The notes: generated by a model not told the origin, from the letters alone. A DNA stretch of 63,757 nt from Thermoflexia bacterium (GCA_011192125.1 DUEL01000010.1:1727-65483); one strand, 5' to 3'; counted from the stretch's first letter, positions 17,316 to 25,870 are shown. Program-made: numbers and translations.

Positions 17316-18157
17316 ACGGCCGACCCCCGGCGAAGGACTACCTGGTCGAACTCCTCGACCGGTATTGGTTCGCCCCGCCCGTGGCCCTCTGGCGAGCGGT
17401 GGAACTGCGGACGGCTGCCGAGGAAACGTACTCGCGCCCCCTGCTCGACCTGGGTTGCGGCGATGGCCTCATCGCCGGAGCCCTCTTTGGCCCGGAGGGG
17501 GTGGACGTCGGGCTGGACCCCTGGGCCGAGCAGGTGCGGAAGGCAGCCCGATCGGGGGTCTACCGCTGGGTCCAGCAAGCCGACGGTCACCGGATGCCCT
17601 ACGCCGACGGCTCCTTTGCCACCGTCTTCAGCAACTCGGTCCTGGAGCACATCCCCGATCCCCTTCCCGTCCTCCAGGAGGTGGCGCGGGTTCTCCGGCC
17701 CGGCGGCCGATTCATCTTCACCGTCCCCTCCGACGCCTTCCGCCACCTTCTCCACGGCTATCGTGTCCGTTGGGAGCGGGGTGACCCCGAGGGGGCGGAG
17801 CGGTATGCGACAAGGGTGGACGTGCGGTTGGCCCACCACCATTACCACACGCCCGACGGGTGGGCCGACCTGTTGGCGAGAGCGGGGATGTCGCTGGAGG
17901 GAGCCCGGTACTACATCCCGGAGCCGGTGGAGCGGCTGTGGGACCGGATGAACGGCCGGTACGGGATCGACCGCTGGTCGCCGTGGCGGGCGTTGGCCTC
18001 TCCCCGCCTCCGCAGTCTGGGCTACCAACGGCTCCTCCGCCGCTGGGTGGTGGCGCAACTGAGCCGGGCCTGGCGGCCCTACTATGAGATGGATGTTCCC
18101 TCCGGCGAGAAGGGCGGCGGCCTGCTGATCGTGGCCCGAAAGGGAAAGACGCCGTGA
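17312..18157 (+). CDS. Class I SAM-dependent methyltransferase
   Basis: 281 residues from ATG 17312. Motif I LLDLGCGDGLIAGAL, acidic loop VGLDPWAEQ, HRMPYADGSFATVFSNSVLEHIPDPLPVLQEVARVLRPGGRFIFTVPSD, i.e. the methyltransferase-11 pattern. Position between the DUF362 protein and a FemAB-like transferase, all overlapping by a few bases, suggests a shared cell-envelope task, but the substrate is unknown. Confidence 0.92.
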   Translation: MNGRPPAKDYLVELLDRYWFAPPVALWRAVELRTAAEETYSRPLLDLGCGDGLIAGALFGPEGVDVGLDPWAEQVRKAARSGVYRWVQQADGHRMPYADGSFATVFSNSVLEHIPDPLPVLQEVARVLRPGGRFIFTVPSDAFRHLLHGYRVRWERGDPEGAERYATRVDVRLAHHHYHTPDGWADLLARAGMSLEGARYYIPEPVERLWDRMNGRYGIDRWSPWRALASPRLRSLGYQRLLRRWVVAQLSRAWRPYYEMDVPSGEKGGGLLIVARKGKTP

Positions 18158-19320
18158 TGGGATCGAACCCGGCCGCAGAGGACGCAAGGGGCGTGGAGAC
18201 CACCACGATCGGCGGTTCGCACACCTTCAGGGTGGTTTCTGCCCCCGATCCGGGCGTCTGGGACCGGTTCGTCGCCTCCCACCCCCAGGCCCACATCCTC
18301 CAGACCTCCCCCTGGGGCGAACTGAAGGCCGCCTTCGGCTGGGAGGTGGAGCGGGTCGTGCTGGCGAGGTGGGTAGAAGAGCCGGCGGCGGACGAGTGGT
18401 GCTGGAACATCAACGGGAAGGAGCGGATCGTCGCCGGGGCGCAGATCCTCTACCGAAGGCTCCCCGGCGGCCTGGCCCGCCTGGCTTACGTGCCCCGCGG
18501 TCCGCTGGTGGATTGGGAGGATGGGGGGACCGTCGCCGCGTTGATGGACGCGCTGGCGGCGGCGGCCCGCAGGCGAGGGGCCGTCGTCCTCACGGTGGAG
18601 CCGGACCTGCCGGATGAGCCGATTTGGCAGGAGCGCCTGGCGGCGTCAGGCTTCGTCCCTTCTCCTTTGGACAGCGTCCAGCCGCGCCGCACTCTGATCG
18701 TGGACCTCTCCGGCACGGAGGAGGAGATCCTGGCGCGGATGAAACAGAAGACGCGGTACAACGTCCGACTGGCGGCCCGCAAGGGGGTGACGGTGCGGGA
18801 GGGGACGGAGGCGGACCTGCCGACGTTCCACCGGTTGATGGCGATCACCGGTGCCCGGAACCGGTTCGGCGTCCACGCCCCGGCCTACTACGAGCGGGCC
18901 TTCCGGCTCTTCGTCCCTCGAGGCTGGGCGCGGCTTCTGCTGGCCGAGGTCGACGGAGAGCCGGTGGCAGCGCTGATGGCCTTTGCCTTGGGAAAGCGGT
19001 CCTGGTACTTCTACGGGGCCTCCGGCGACGCCCACCGGGAGAAGATGCCCACCTACCTCCTCCAGTGGGAGGCGATGCGCTGGGCCCGGTCCCTGGGGTG
19101 TACCGAGTACGACCTGTGGGGTGTGCCGGATGCCGACCTGGAGCAGTTGGAGGCGGAGTTCACCCATCGCCGGGACGGTTTGTGGGGGGTCTACCGCTTC
19201 AAACGGGGCTTCGGCGGGCGTCTGGTACGTACCGTCGGCGCGTGGGACCGCCCCCTGCGTCCCCTTCTCTACCGTCTCTACGCCTTCGCCGCCCGTCACC
19301 GCTCCGGAACGTCTCTCTAA
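18157..19320 (+). CDS. FemAB/FemX-like aminoacyltransferase (GNAT fold)
   Basis: 387 residues from ATG 18157 (GTG at 18154 also possible; TGATG overlap with the methyltransferase). Twin-GNAT architecture: QTSPWGELKAAFGWEVER, RLAYVPRGPLVDW, MKQKTRYNVRLAARKGVTV and WYFYGASGDAHREKMPTYLLQWEAMRWARSLGCTEYDLWGVP are hallmarks of lipid II interpeptide-bridge transferases. Known role of family: adds amino acids from tRNA to peptidoglycan precursors; some relatives modify other substrates. Confidence 0.9.
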   Translation: MGSNPAAEDARGVETTTIGGSHTFRVVSAPDPGVWDRFVASHPQAHILQTSPWGELKAAFGWEVERVVLARWVEEPAADEWCWNINGKERIVAGAQILYRRLPGGLARLAYVPRGPLVDWEDGGTVAALMDALAAAARRRGAVVLTVEPDLPDEPIWQERLAASGFVPSPLDSVQPRRTLIVDLSGTEEEILARMKQKTRYNVRLAARKGVTVREGTEADLPTFHRLMAITGARNRFGVHAPAYYERAFRLFVPRGWARLLLAEVDGEPVAALMAFALGKRSWYFYGASGDAHREKMPTYLLQWEAMRWARSLGCTEYDLWGVPDADLEQLEAEFTHRRDGLWGVYRFKRGFGGRLVRTVGAWDRPLRPLLYRLYAFAARHRSGTSL

Positions 19321-19354
19321 CCTCGCCCCCTGCCCCCTGCATCCTGCCTCCTGC

Positions 19355-19565
19355 CTGACCTTCGGACAAGAGTTCGGACACCCCCTTCCCGGCGGCTGAA
19401 AGCCGCGGCTACAAGGAGGCGAAGCCGCCCTTCGGCGGCTCCCGCCTCCTCTCTTCGACAGGGGAAGCCCGGCGAAGGCCGGGCTTTGCTGCCCGGGAGC
19501 CAGCGACTTCTAGTCGCCGGACGGCGGGGTCTCTCGCTATGTCCGAACTATTGTCCAAACCCCAG
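19355..19565. mobile_element. 26-bp-TIR miniature element, copy A
   Basis: 211 bp starting CTGACCTTCGGACAAGAG and ending with the imperfect complement (TGTCCGAACTATTGTCCAAA then CCCCAG). Flanked by TCCTGC direct repeats (19349-19354, 19566-19571), though the left flank is itself repetitive. Interior is a series of GC hairpins. About 95 percent identical, in opposite orientation, to copy B at 35117-35327. It fills most of the 313-bp gap 19321-19633. Confidence 0.85.
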
Positions 19566-19574
19566 TCCTGCCCC

Positions 19575-19603
19575 TTGCATCTTTCCGCCTTTCGGTGTAG
19601 GAT
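19575..19603 (+). promoter_or_regulatory. Candidate promoter of the thioesterase gene
   Basis: TTGCAT (19575-19580), 17-bp spacer, TAGGAT (19598-19603), starting 9 bases after mobile element A. The same TAGGAT -10 is used upstream of tRNA-His. Confidence 0.45.
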
Positions 19604-19633
19604 ACCCTCCCATCCCACTTGCGAGTGTGTCCG

Positions 19634-20110
19634 ATGGACAAACAACCAAGTTCCCGAAAGTGCTTCGTCTGCGGCGTGCAGAATCCCATTGGGCTGAAAC
19701 TCGCCTTCTATCAGGATCCCGAGGCTGGGCAGGTGCGGGCCACCTTCACCGTGCCCGACGTGTACCAGGGTTACCCTGGCGTCGTTCACGGGGGCATCGT
19801 CGCCGCTGTGCTGGACGAGGTCGCCGGCCGAGCGGTGATGCTTCATCGGCCGGGGGAGGAGGGGTTGATGGTGACGCTCCGCCTCACCATCCGCTACCGC
19901 CGCCCCACTCCCACCGGGACCCCCCTGACCGCCATCGGGTGGGTCGAACAGATTGGGGGAATCGGCGCACGGGTGGCCGGCCAGATCCGGTTGCCCGACG
20001 GGACCGTCACCGCCGAGTGCGAGTCCCTCCTGGGTCCCGCTCCTGAAACCTTCCGCGCGTCGTGGGAGGAGGAGAGAGTTTACTGGAAAGTATACCCGGA
20101 GGAGGCGTGA
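19634..20110 (+). CDS. PaaI-type hotdog thioesterase
   Basis: 158 residues from ATG 19634. N-terminal CFVCGVQNPIGLKL and the hotdog motif GYPGVVHGGIVAAVLDEVAG (catalytic HGG...DE region), then LTIRYRRPTPTG and ARVAGQIRLPDGTVTAE. The CxxCGxxNPxGL start is typical of a subgroup of PaaI/4HBT acyl-CoA thioesterases. A TTG five codons upstream is in frame but less likely. Overlaps the CoxM-like gene (TGATG). Confidence 0.9.
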   Translation: MDKQPSSRKCFVCGVQNPIGLKLAFYQDPEAGQVRATFTVPDVYQGYPGVVHGGIVAAVLDEVAGRAVMLHRPGEEGLMVTLRLTIRYRRPTPTGTPLTAIGWVEQIGGIGARVAGQIRLPDGTVTAECESLLGPAPETFRASWEEERVYWKVYPEEA

Positions 20111-20958
20111 TGCTGCCCAACCTGCACACCTATCACCGTCCCGAAAGCCTGGAGGAGGCGCTCCGCCTGATCCGTCAGCCGGGGACGGTTCCTCTGGGCG
20201 GCGGGACGCACCTGTTGCCCAGCAAGGATCCCTCCGTCGAGGCTGTGGTGGACCTGAGCCGGTTGGGGCTCTCCTACATCGAAGGCAAGCCGGATCGGGT
20301 GAGCATCGGTGCGACGGTCCCGCTTCAGCGGTTGATGGAGAGCGCGGACCTGGTCGATCTCACCCAGGGATGGATTCGGGAGGTGGTGCCGCTGGTAGCC
20401 TCGCGCAACCTGCGGGGGCAGGCCACCGTCGGCGGGATGCTGGCCTGCGGGGAGGCCGACCATCCGTTGCTGGTTCTGCTCCTGGCACTGGATGCTTCGC
20501 TGACCCTCTGGGCTCCGGAGCGGCGGACGGTCGGTCTGGATAGTTTCCTCGCTTATCGACGCCGCCTCCTCACCGGCGGCGGGCTGATCACGGAGTTGGA
20601 GATCCCCCGCCCCGTCGGCGTGGTGGGGCTGGGGTTCGCCCACGTCGGTCGCACCCCGAAGGACCGGCCGATCGTCTGCGCGGCGTCGTTCCTTCGGCTG
20701 GAAGGGGGGATCTGTCAGGAGGTCCGACTAGCCCTCGGCGGGGTGGGGGACCGACCGCTTCGGGCCTCACGTGCGGAACAGCACTTAATGGGGAAAGAGC
20801 CCTCCGTGGAACAGGTGGAGGAGGTGGCCGCATTGGCGGCCGAGCCGCTCGACCCACCTGCAGACTTCCGGGGGAGCACCGAGTACCGTCGGGCGATGGC
20901 CAAGGTGCTCGCCCGCCGGGCCCTGCTGACGGCGAAGGAGCGGGCCGGAGCAGGGTGA
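20110..20958 (+). CDS. FAD-binding molybdopterin dehydrogenase subunit (CoxM-like)
   Basis: 282 residues, the usual length of the medium flavoprotein subunit of xanthine-oxidase-type enzymes. FAD pyrophosphate motif GTVPLGGGTHLLPS near residue 30 and the second ATVGGMLACGEADH, then the C-terminal CO-dehydrogenase flavoprotein domain (LALGGVGDRPLRA). The large molybdenum and small 2Fe-2S subunits that normally accompany it are absent from this window, so it is an orphan subunit here. Confidence 0.88.
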   Translation: MLPNLHTYHRPESLEEALRLIRQPGTVPLGGGTHLLPSKDPSVEAVVDLSRLGLSYIEGKPDRVSIGATVPLQRLMESADLVDLTQGWIREVVPLVASRNLRGQATVGGMLACGEADHPLLVLLLALDASLTLWAPERRTVGLDSFLAYRRRLLTGGGLITELEIPRPVGVVGLGFAHVGRTPKDRPIVCAASFLRLEGGICQEVRLALGGVGDRPLRASRAEQHLMGKEPSVEQVEEVAALAAEPLDPPADFRGSTEYRRAMAKVLARRALLTAKERAGAG

Positions 20959-20960
20959 AC

Positions 20961-21203
20961 CTACCCCTGCTTCTCCGCCTTCTCGCTTCCCTGTTCCTCT
21001 TCTTCCTCCTCGTCCTCCCACCCGATGATCCAGACACAGAGACCCGCCAGGCCGATGGTAGCGACGATCAGCGCCGCCCATTGGCCGGGCTGGAGCCCCA
21101 CGTCTCGGGCGGACCAGACCAGGATGGCGACCATGCCGACGGCAAGGACGAACCAGGCCGTCAGGCGAGGATGCTGTTGGGCGAACTGAACCAGTCTGGA
21201 CAT
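20961..21203 (-). CDS. Small two-helix membrane protein
   Basis: 80 residues: two hydrophobic helices (about 14-30 and 42-62) separated by a short loop, and a very acidic tail (WEDEEEEEEQGSEKAEKQG). Ribosome-site-like GAGGGAGG precedes the ATG. Its stop lies two bases from the stop of the convergent CoxM-like gene. No family recognised. Confidence 0.65.
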   Translation of the reverse strand: MSRLVQFAQQHPRLTAWFVLAVGMVAILVWSARDVGLQPGQWAALIVATIGLAGLCVWIIGWEDEEEEEEQGSEKAEKQG

Positions 21204-21218
21204 CGGTGAAGCCTCCCT

Positions 21219-21722
21219 CTACAGGGGTCGTTGGACCATGTCCTCACGCAGCGGCTTGAGTACGATCTGCTCGTCGATCGACCGGGCTTCCTGCGCCGCC
21301 TCCCGCCATGCCTTAGGAAGGCTGGCTACCTCCACAGGTCGATAGCCGAACGCCTCCCAGTAGGCGATCAGTTCGGGCGGGGCGTTGCGGGGAAGGAAGA
21401 GCAGCGCTGCCTCGCACTGGAGTTCCCTCGCCGCTTCCTCCATCGCACCGATCAACGCGCGGCCGACCGTCAACCGCCGCTCGGCGGGCCAGACTAGGAA
21501 GTCGGTCACCCGCGCCACCAGGTTCTCGACCAGCCAGCCCAGCAGGCCGGTGACCTCCCCGTCCTGCTCGGCGACGAGGAACCCCACGATGCCGAACCGG
21601 TCGCGCACCTCATCCGGGGTGACTGGCTTGCGCCCCGGACGTGCCCGGTTGATGAAGGCCGCGATCCGCTCGGCGTCCGATGGACGGGCGCGGCGTACCT
21701 GGATTCCTGGGACCGGCTCCAT
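21219..21722 (-). CDS. GNAT-family N-acetyltransferase-like protein
   Basis: 167 residues. IQVRRARPSDAERIAAFIN start, central EVTGLLGWLVENLVARVTDFLVWP, RRLTVGRALIGAMEEAARELQCEAALLFLP and YWEAFGYRPVEVA fit a GNAT fold; the acetyl-CoA loop is atypical (no clear RxxGxG/A). Preceded by a consensus promoter at 21753-21781. Confidence 0.75.
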   Translation of the reverse strand: MEPVPGIQVRRARPSDAERIAAFINRARPGRKPVTPDEVRDRFGIVGFLVAEQDGEVTGLLGWLVENLVARVTDFLVWPAERRLTVGRALIGAMEEAARELQCEAALLFLPRNAPPELIAYWEAFGYRPVEVASLPKAWREAAQEARSIDEQIVLKPLREDMVQRPL

Positions 21723-21752
21723 ACCTTATCTTCCCCCTGGCAACTTGGAGGG

Positions 21753-21781
21753 ATTATACCCCGAAACGTTGTTTGTTCCAA
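21753..21781 (-). promoter_or_regulatory. Promoter of the GNAT gene
   Basis: Minus strand TTGGAA (21781-21776), 17-bp spacer, TATAAT (21758-21753). Confidence 0.65.
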
Positions 21782-21856
21782 GATTAGCCTGGAGCGGTGG
21801 ATTTCAACCCCGCCTTGTTGACGCCGCGTCGCGCTTCCGTTTCGACGCGGCCACCA

Positions 21857-23101
21857 TCAGCCCTTTGCGCTGGCTGGGCGATGGGGAACGCGCATCTGGA
21901 GCGTCAAGGCCAGCGAGAGAAGGGCGATCAGGACCCCGGCGAAGAAGGTGTACTGGGCCCCGACCTGCTCCCAGACTACCCCGCCGATCACCGGCACGAC
22001 CACCGCTGCGATGTGGTTGATGGTCTGTCCTACAGAGATGTTGGGCGTGATGTCCTCGGGGCTCAGAGCGATCTTCTGGAAGTAGGATTGGAGGGCGATG
22101 GAGAAGCCGAAGAGGATGTGGTCGGTGATGAAAAGGACCAGCAGGATCAACAGCGCTGGCGAGGCGGTGAAGGTGGGGAAGAGCACCCAATCACCTAGGA
22201 CCACGCCGGGCATTGGGAAGGTGGGTGAGGCGAGGCTGCGGACCAGGGGGATCAGGGCGTAGCCCAGGAAGACGCCCACGAGAAGGACGAAGTTGACCGT
22301 CAACACCCGCCGCTCGCCGAAGCGGGCTACGATCTTGCCGAAGGCCTGGTGGAAGTAAGTGCCGATCAGGCTGTTGATCAGGAAGAGCAGCGTGATCGTC
22401 TGTGGCGTCACGCCGTAACGGCGCACCAGCAGGTACACGGCGAAGGTGGTGAAGATGTGGCGGCGACTGCCCATCAAGAACTGGAGGGCGTAGTATAGTC
22501 CGTATCGGCGGCGCAGAGGGGGGCGTCGCTGGGCCCGTCGTGCGCGCACGGGCTGGCGGCCGAAGGGAAGCAACACCAGCCCACCGACCATCACCACCGC
22601 TCCGGCCGCGCGGAAGAGGGTGCGGTATCCCCAGGCGTCCAGAGTGGCGAAGATGAAGAGGGCGCCCAGCACGGAGGCCAGCGCGCCCAGGCTGTTCAAC
22701 CGACCCAGGGTCTTGGGGGCCTCGTCGGTTCCCACCGTCAGCAACACCGCTGAGACGTTGCTGGAGTAGAAGAAATGAAAGCCCACGCTCATCAACAGCG
22801 TGGCCCCGATCAGCCCCGCCAGGTTCCCAGCCGCCGCCGTGAGGAAGATGCCGGCCCCCATCACGACCACCGAGAGGCCCGCGATCCGCATTTCGACCAG
22901 AATCAGGGCCAGGAGTCCGACGAGGAACCCCATCAGCCCGGGGATCTCACGGATCGCCTGGACGATGCCGATCTGGTCGGCGCGGACCCCCAGTTCCTCC
23001 ACGGCGAAGTTGTTGAAGATGGACTGCCACAGGCGGAAGCCGAGGGCTAGGAGGAGGTTGTTGAGAGCGATGACCACCAGGGCGGTGCGGACCTTGCGCA
23101 T
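21857..23101 (-). CDS. Major facilitator superfamily transporter
   Basis: 414 residues, about twelve membrane helices, with a basic cytoplasmic loop in the middle (RQPVRARRAQRRPPLRRR). The N-terminus VIALNNLLLALGFRLWQSIFNNFAVEELGV and the C-terminal ISVGQTINHIAAVVVPVIGG resemble MFS uptake/efflux permeases. Nine bases downstream of the M20 peptidase gene, so probably co-transcribed; the pair may import and trim a peptide or folate-like substrate (inference). Confidence 0.9.
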   Translation of the reverse strand: MRKVRTALVVIALNNLLLALGFRLWQSIFNNFAVEELGVRADQIGIVQAIREIPGLMGFLVGLLALILVEMRIAGLSVVVMGAGIFLTAAAGNLAGLIGATLLMSVGFHFFYSSNVSAVLLTVGTDEAPKTLGRLNSLGALASVLGALFIFATLDAWGYRTLFRAAGAVVMVGGLVLLPFGRQPVRARRAQRRPPLRRRYGLYYALQFLMGSRRHIFTTFAVYLLVRRYGVTPQTITLLFLINSLIGTYFHQAFGKIVARFGERRVLTVNFVLLVGVFLGYALIPLVRSLASPTFPMPGVVLGDWVLFPTFTASPALLILLVLFITDHILFGFSIALQSYFQKIALSPEDITPNISVGQTINHIAAVVVPVIGGVVWEQVGAQYTFFAGVLIALLSLALTLQMRVPHRPASAKG

Positions 23102-23110
23102 CGGGACCTC

Positions 23111-24238
23111 CTACCAGCGGGTCAGCAGCGCGGCCAGGAGGGCTGCACGCTCGGGGAGGCTGGGGATCAGGACGTACTCGTCGACGCTGTGCGCCCCGTC
23201 GCCGACAGGCCCCAGCCCGTCCAGCGTGGGTACACCCAGGGCAGCGGTGAAGTTACCGTCGGAGGCCCCGCCGGAACCCCCGGCGGTCAACGTTATCCCC
23301 AGTTCCGCGCCGATCTCCCGGGCCCGTCGGAAGGGTTCCAGCGTCACCGGACCCTCCTCCATCGGCGGTCGGCTCGGTCCGCCCTCGATCATCAACCGGG
23401 CGCCCGGCAGCACCGGCCGGAGGCCCTTGATGGTCTCGTCCATCCGCACCGCCTCCGCCTGGGTGCGCACCCGTAGGTCCACCCGGATCTGGGCCTGCTC
23501 CGGCACGATGTTGGTCCGGGTCCCGCCCTGCATCCACCCCACGTTGACCGTCGTACCCCGTTCGTAGTCCGTCATTCCCTGTAGCCGCAGGACCTGATGG
23601 GCCAGTTCCTCGATGGCGTTGATCCCCTTCTCGTGGTCGGCCCCTGCGTGGGCGGCCCGTCCCAACGCGGTGATCACGTAGCGGCCGGTCCCCTTTCGCC
23701 ACACCTTCAGGGAGCCGTCGGGCCGGGCCGGCTCGACGCAGAAGACCACCGCCGCGCGGGCAGCCTCCGCCTCGATGAGCGGGCGGGAGGAGCGACTGCC
23801 CACCTCCTCGTCGGTGTTGAAAAGGACGGTCACGGGGCGGGAGGGACGCAGACCCAGCTCCCGCAACCCTCTCAACGCTGTGAGGATGACGACCGCGCTG
23901 GCCTTGTCGTCGTAGCATCCAGGGCCGAAGGCGCGGTCCCCCTCCACCCGCCAGGGCCGCTCCTTCAGCGTGCCCACCGGCCACACGGTGTCCAAGTGGC
24001 ACAACAGCAGGAAACCGTTCCCGTCCCCTCCCCAGCGGGCCAGGAGGTGGTCGCCGTACTGCTCCTGCGGTACGAAGGTGACCTCCGCTCCAGCCTCGCG
24101 GGCCCGGTCGGCAACGTACCGGCTGATGCGGTCGGCGGCCGCCTTGTCGGTGCTCGGTGATTCCAGTTCGACGAGTCGACGCAGGAGATCGACCATCTCG
24201 TCGGTCCGTTCGGCGAAATACGCGCGCAGATCGGTCAT
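23111..24238 (-). CDS. M20-family metallopeptidase (carboxypeptidase G2-like)
   Basis: 375 residues. Metal ligands appear in LLLCHLDTVWPVG, GPGCYDDKAS, NTDEEVGS (catalytic Glu-Glu) and DGAHSVDEYV near the C-terminus; the dimerisation domain lies at about 180-295. Closest to glutamate carboxypeptidase/carboxypeptidase G2 within M20. First gene of a two-gene unit with the MFS transporter. Confidence 0.93.
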   Translation of the reverse strand: MTDLRAYFAERTDEMVDLLRRLVELESPSTDKAAADRISRYVADRAREAGAEVTFVPQEQYGDHLLARWGGDGNGFLLLCHLDTVWPVGTLKERPWRVEGDRAFGPGCYDDKASAVVILTALRGLRELGLRPSRPVTVLFNTDEEVGSRSSRPLIEAEAARAAVVFCVEPARPDGSLKVWRKGTGRYVITALGRAAHAGADHEKGINAIEELAHQVLRLQGMTDYERGTTVNVGWMQGGTRTNIVPEQAQIRVDLRVRTQAEAVRMDETIKGLRPVLPGARLMIEGGPSRPPMEEGPVTLEPFRRAREIGAELGITLTAGGSGGASDGNFTAALGVPTLDGLGPVGDGAHSVDEYVLIPSLPERAALLAALLTRW

Positions 24239-24256
24239 TCAGTGAACCTCCTCGAC

Positions 24257-24311
24257 ACCATAGAGGCACGGAGGGCACGGTGCGGTTCTCTGTGCCCTCT
24301 GTGCCTCTGTA
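24257..24311. repeat. CTCTGTG-family palindromic repeat, copy 4
   Basis: ACCATAGAGGCACGGAGG facing CCCTCTGTGCCTCTGT; occupies the gap between the M20 gene start and the end of the small conserved gene. Confidence 0.75.
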
Positions 24312-24341
24312 ATTGCGACAAGCGGAACCATACCGGTTCCG

Positions 24342-24557
24342 TCACGGGGTCTCCGCGCTGGGGGGGGACAGTGGGCGGAGGGTGACGTGGAGATAGGCAA
24401 AGTCCCCCTGCGGGGGGATCAAGTCGGCCACTTCGACCACCTCGAAGCGCACCCCCCCCAGTTCGACCATCTCTCCCACCTGCGGCGGGGTGTCCCGGTT
24501 GACGATCGCGCCGGGGTGCCGCGCACCGACGACTACGTAACTGACCTTGTAGATCAT
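24342..24557 (-). CDS. Small conserved hypothetical protein
   Basis: 71 residues from ATG 24557 (GAGGGAGG just upstream). MIYKVSYVVVGARHPGAIVNRDTPPQVGEMVELGGVRF-type sequence with alternating hydrophobics suggests a small beta barrel; no catalytic motif is visible. Located 14 bases downstream of the cyclic-nucleotide-binding gene and probably co-transcribed. The longer open frame into the upstream gene is rejected. Confidence 0.75.
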   Translation of the reverse strand: MIYKVSYVVVGARHPGAIVNRDTPPQVGEMVELGGVRFEVVEVADLIPPQGDFAYLHVTLRPLSPPSAETP

Positions 24558-24571
24558 CGGCGGCCTCCCTC

Positions 24572-25048
24572 TCACTCTCGGGCTACGGTCCTTGGCAGGT
24601 TCCGATGGCGCAGTTTGAAGGAGAGGTCGCGGGCGATGTTCCGCATCACCACGTAGCCGATGTGGTGATCCTCCTCGCACAACTGCCAGAAGGCCTCCCG
24701 GGGGATGACGAAGAGGACGGTGCCGTCTTCGACGCAACGAACTGTCGCCGAACGGGCCCCTCGGTCGACCAGCGCCATCTCACCGAACACCTGCCCCCGA
24801 CCCAACTGGACCACCGGCGTCGGCTCCGGCGGGCCGGGGACGTCGGGCACGGCTTCGCCGGAGACCAGGACCTCGACCATCCCGTCTTGGATCACGTACA
24901 GTTCGTCGGACGGTTCCCCTTCGGCGATGATGGTCTCTCCAGCCCGGAACGTCCTCACTTCGCCGATGGAGAGGATCTGGAGGATCTTCTCCTCCGGCAG
25001 ACCCACGAAGATCTCGATCTCCTTCAGTAATTTGGCGACCTCGCTCAT
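24572..25048 (-). CDS. Stand-alone cyclic nucleotide-binding domain protein
   Basis: 158 residues, a single CRP-type sensor domain: LKEIEIFVGLPEEKILQI, FRAGETIIAEGEPSDELYVIQDGMVEVLV, the phosphate-binding cassette FGEMALVDRGARSATVRC, and C helix. No DNA-binding or enzymatic domain follows. Paralogue of 43019-43540, with which it shares LMRNIA/VMRNIARDLSFKLR-like C helices. Presumably acts through a partner protein. Confidence 0.88.
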   Translation of the reverse strand: MSEVAKLLKEIEIFVGLPEEKILQILSIGEVRTFRAGETIIAEGEPSDELYVIQDGMVEVLVSGEAVPDVPGPPEPTPVVQLGRGQVFGEMALVDRGARSATVRCVEDGTVLFVIPREAFWQLCEEDHHIGYVVMRNIARDLSFKLRHRNLPRTVARE

Positions 25049-25067
25049 ACGTGCCCCCTGTTTTTGA

Positions 25068-25141
25068 TTTCACCAGAGAGACACAGAGAGATCTCTACAA
25101 GTTTTCCAGAGGGAACCCTGTGTACTCTGTGTCTCTGTAGT
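25068..25141. repeat. CTCTGTG-family palindromic repeat, copy 5
   Basis: CACCAGAGAGACACAGAGAG facing CTCTGTGTCTCTGTAG. One arm encodes the last residues (YRDTEYTGFPLENL) and stop of the gamma-carbonic-anhydrase-like gene; the repeat is thus partly coding. Confidence 0.8.
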
Positions 25142-25628
25142 TCTCCGCCCGATAAAGCCGGGCCCGCTTTACATACCAGGCAGCGGCCTCCCGTGCCCGT
25201 TCCAGGTCCGCCGGTTCCAGCGAACGGACCACCCGGGCCGGTACGCCGAGGGCCAGGGTGCGAGGGGGGATCGTGCTTCCCTCTGGGACCACCGCGCCTG
25301 CTCCCACGATGGCTTCCTCTCCGACGACCGCTCCGTTGAGCACGATGGCCCCGATGCCGATCAGCGCTCCGTCCTCGATCGTCGCGCCGTGGATCACCGC
25401 CCGGTGGCCTATTGTGACCCCAGCCCCCAGACGGCAAGGGCGGTCCGGATCGGTGTGGATCACCGTCAGGTCCTGCACGTTGGTCTGCGGACCGACGAGG
25501 ATCGGGGCCTCCTCCGCCCGCAGCACGCAGCCGAACCAGACACTCGCCTCTGCCTCCACCGTCACGTTCCCAACCAGGACGGCGTTAGGAGCGATGAAGG
25601 CGGTGGGGTGAACCTGAGGTTGTTTCAC
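25095..25628 (-). CDS. Gamma-class carbonic anhydrase-like hexapeptide-repeat protein
   Basis: 177 residues, left-handed beta-helix of hexapeptide repeats: FIAPNAVLVGNVTVEAEASVWFGCVLRAEE, IGPQTNVQDLTVIHTD, GAGVTIGHRAVIHGATIEDGALIGIGAIVLNGAVVG. Two of the usual metal-binding His residues are seen in GHRAVIHG and the third His in VIHTD. C-terminal helix follows, and its last part is repeat-derived. Known members are YrdA/PaaY/CamH-like; enzymatic activity varies. Extended -10 TGCTAGAAT lies at about 25664-25672. Confidence 0.92.
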   Translation of the reverse strand: MKQPQVHPTAFIAPNAVLVGNVTVEAEASVWFGCVLRAEEAPILVGPQTNVQDLTVIHTDPDRPCRLGAGVTIGHRAVIHGATIEDGALIGIGAIVLNGAVVGEEAIVGAGAVVPEGSTIPPRTLALGVPARVVRSLEPADLERAREAAAWYVKRARLYRAENYRDTEYTGFPLENL

Positions 25629-25663
25629 GGCTTCTCCTCCCCTCGGTTTTCAGGCGCGTCGGG

Positions 25664-25672
25664 ATTCTAGCA
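25664..25672 (-). promoter_or_regulatory. Extended -10 promoter element of the gamma-CA gene
   Basis: Minus strand TGC-TAGAAT; the -35 is weak. Expected to drive gamma-CA, the cyclic-nucleotide-binding gene and the small conserved gene. Confidence 0.45.
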
Positions 25673-25798
25673 CAAACCAAGGGGTAAGAAAAGCGATGGA
25701 TGGTAGCTCCTCTCCCGCTCTTCGGCCCAAGCGGTTACAAGTTCGTCAAGGTCCAGGGCGATCGCATTTTCCAGAAGGTAAGGGGGGACAGCCGGATT
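25667..25798 (-). pseudogene. Gene remnant cut by a CTCTGTG-family repeat
   Basis: A 43-codon minus-strand frame without a start (PPYLLENAIALDLDELVTAW...ERSYHPSLFLPLG) ends in TAG at 25669-25667 and runs up to a stop directly beside repeat copy 6. The peptide reads like a genuine protein C-terminus, so the repeat probably marks a deletion or insertion boundary. Family not recognised. Nothing else is seen in 25670-25908. Confidence 0.35.
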
Positions 25799-25870
25799 TC
25801 ACCGCGGAGGCACGGAGAACATAGGGGATGGTAAGGTTGAACTCTGCGCTCTCCGAGCCTCTGCGATTAC
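25798..25870. repeat. CTCTGTG-family palindromic repeat, copy 6
   Basis: TCACCGCGGAGGCACGGAGA facing CTCTCCGAGCCTCTGCG; flanked by GCATTTTCC/GGAAAATGC, an outer extension of the palindrome shared with copy 7. Confidence 0.75.

Noticed and set aside
19355..19565. rho-independent terminators after the FemAB-like gene
   Set aside because: The hairpins are internal parts of a mobile element with defined ends and target duplication; they may terminate transcription secondarily.
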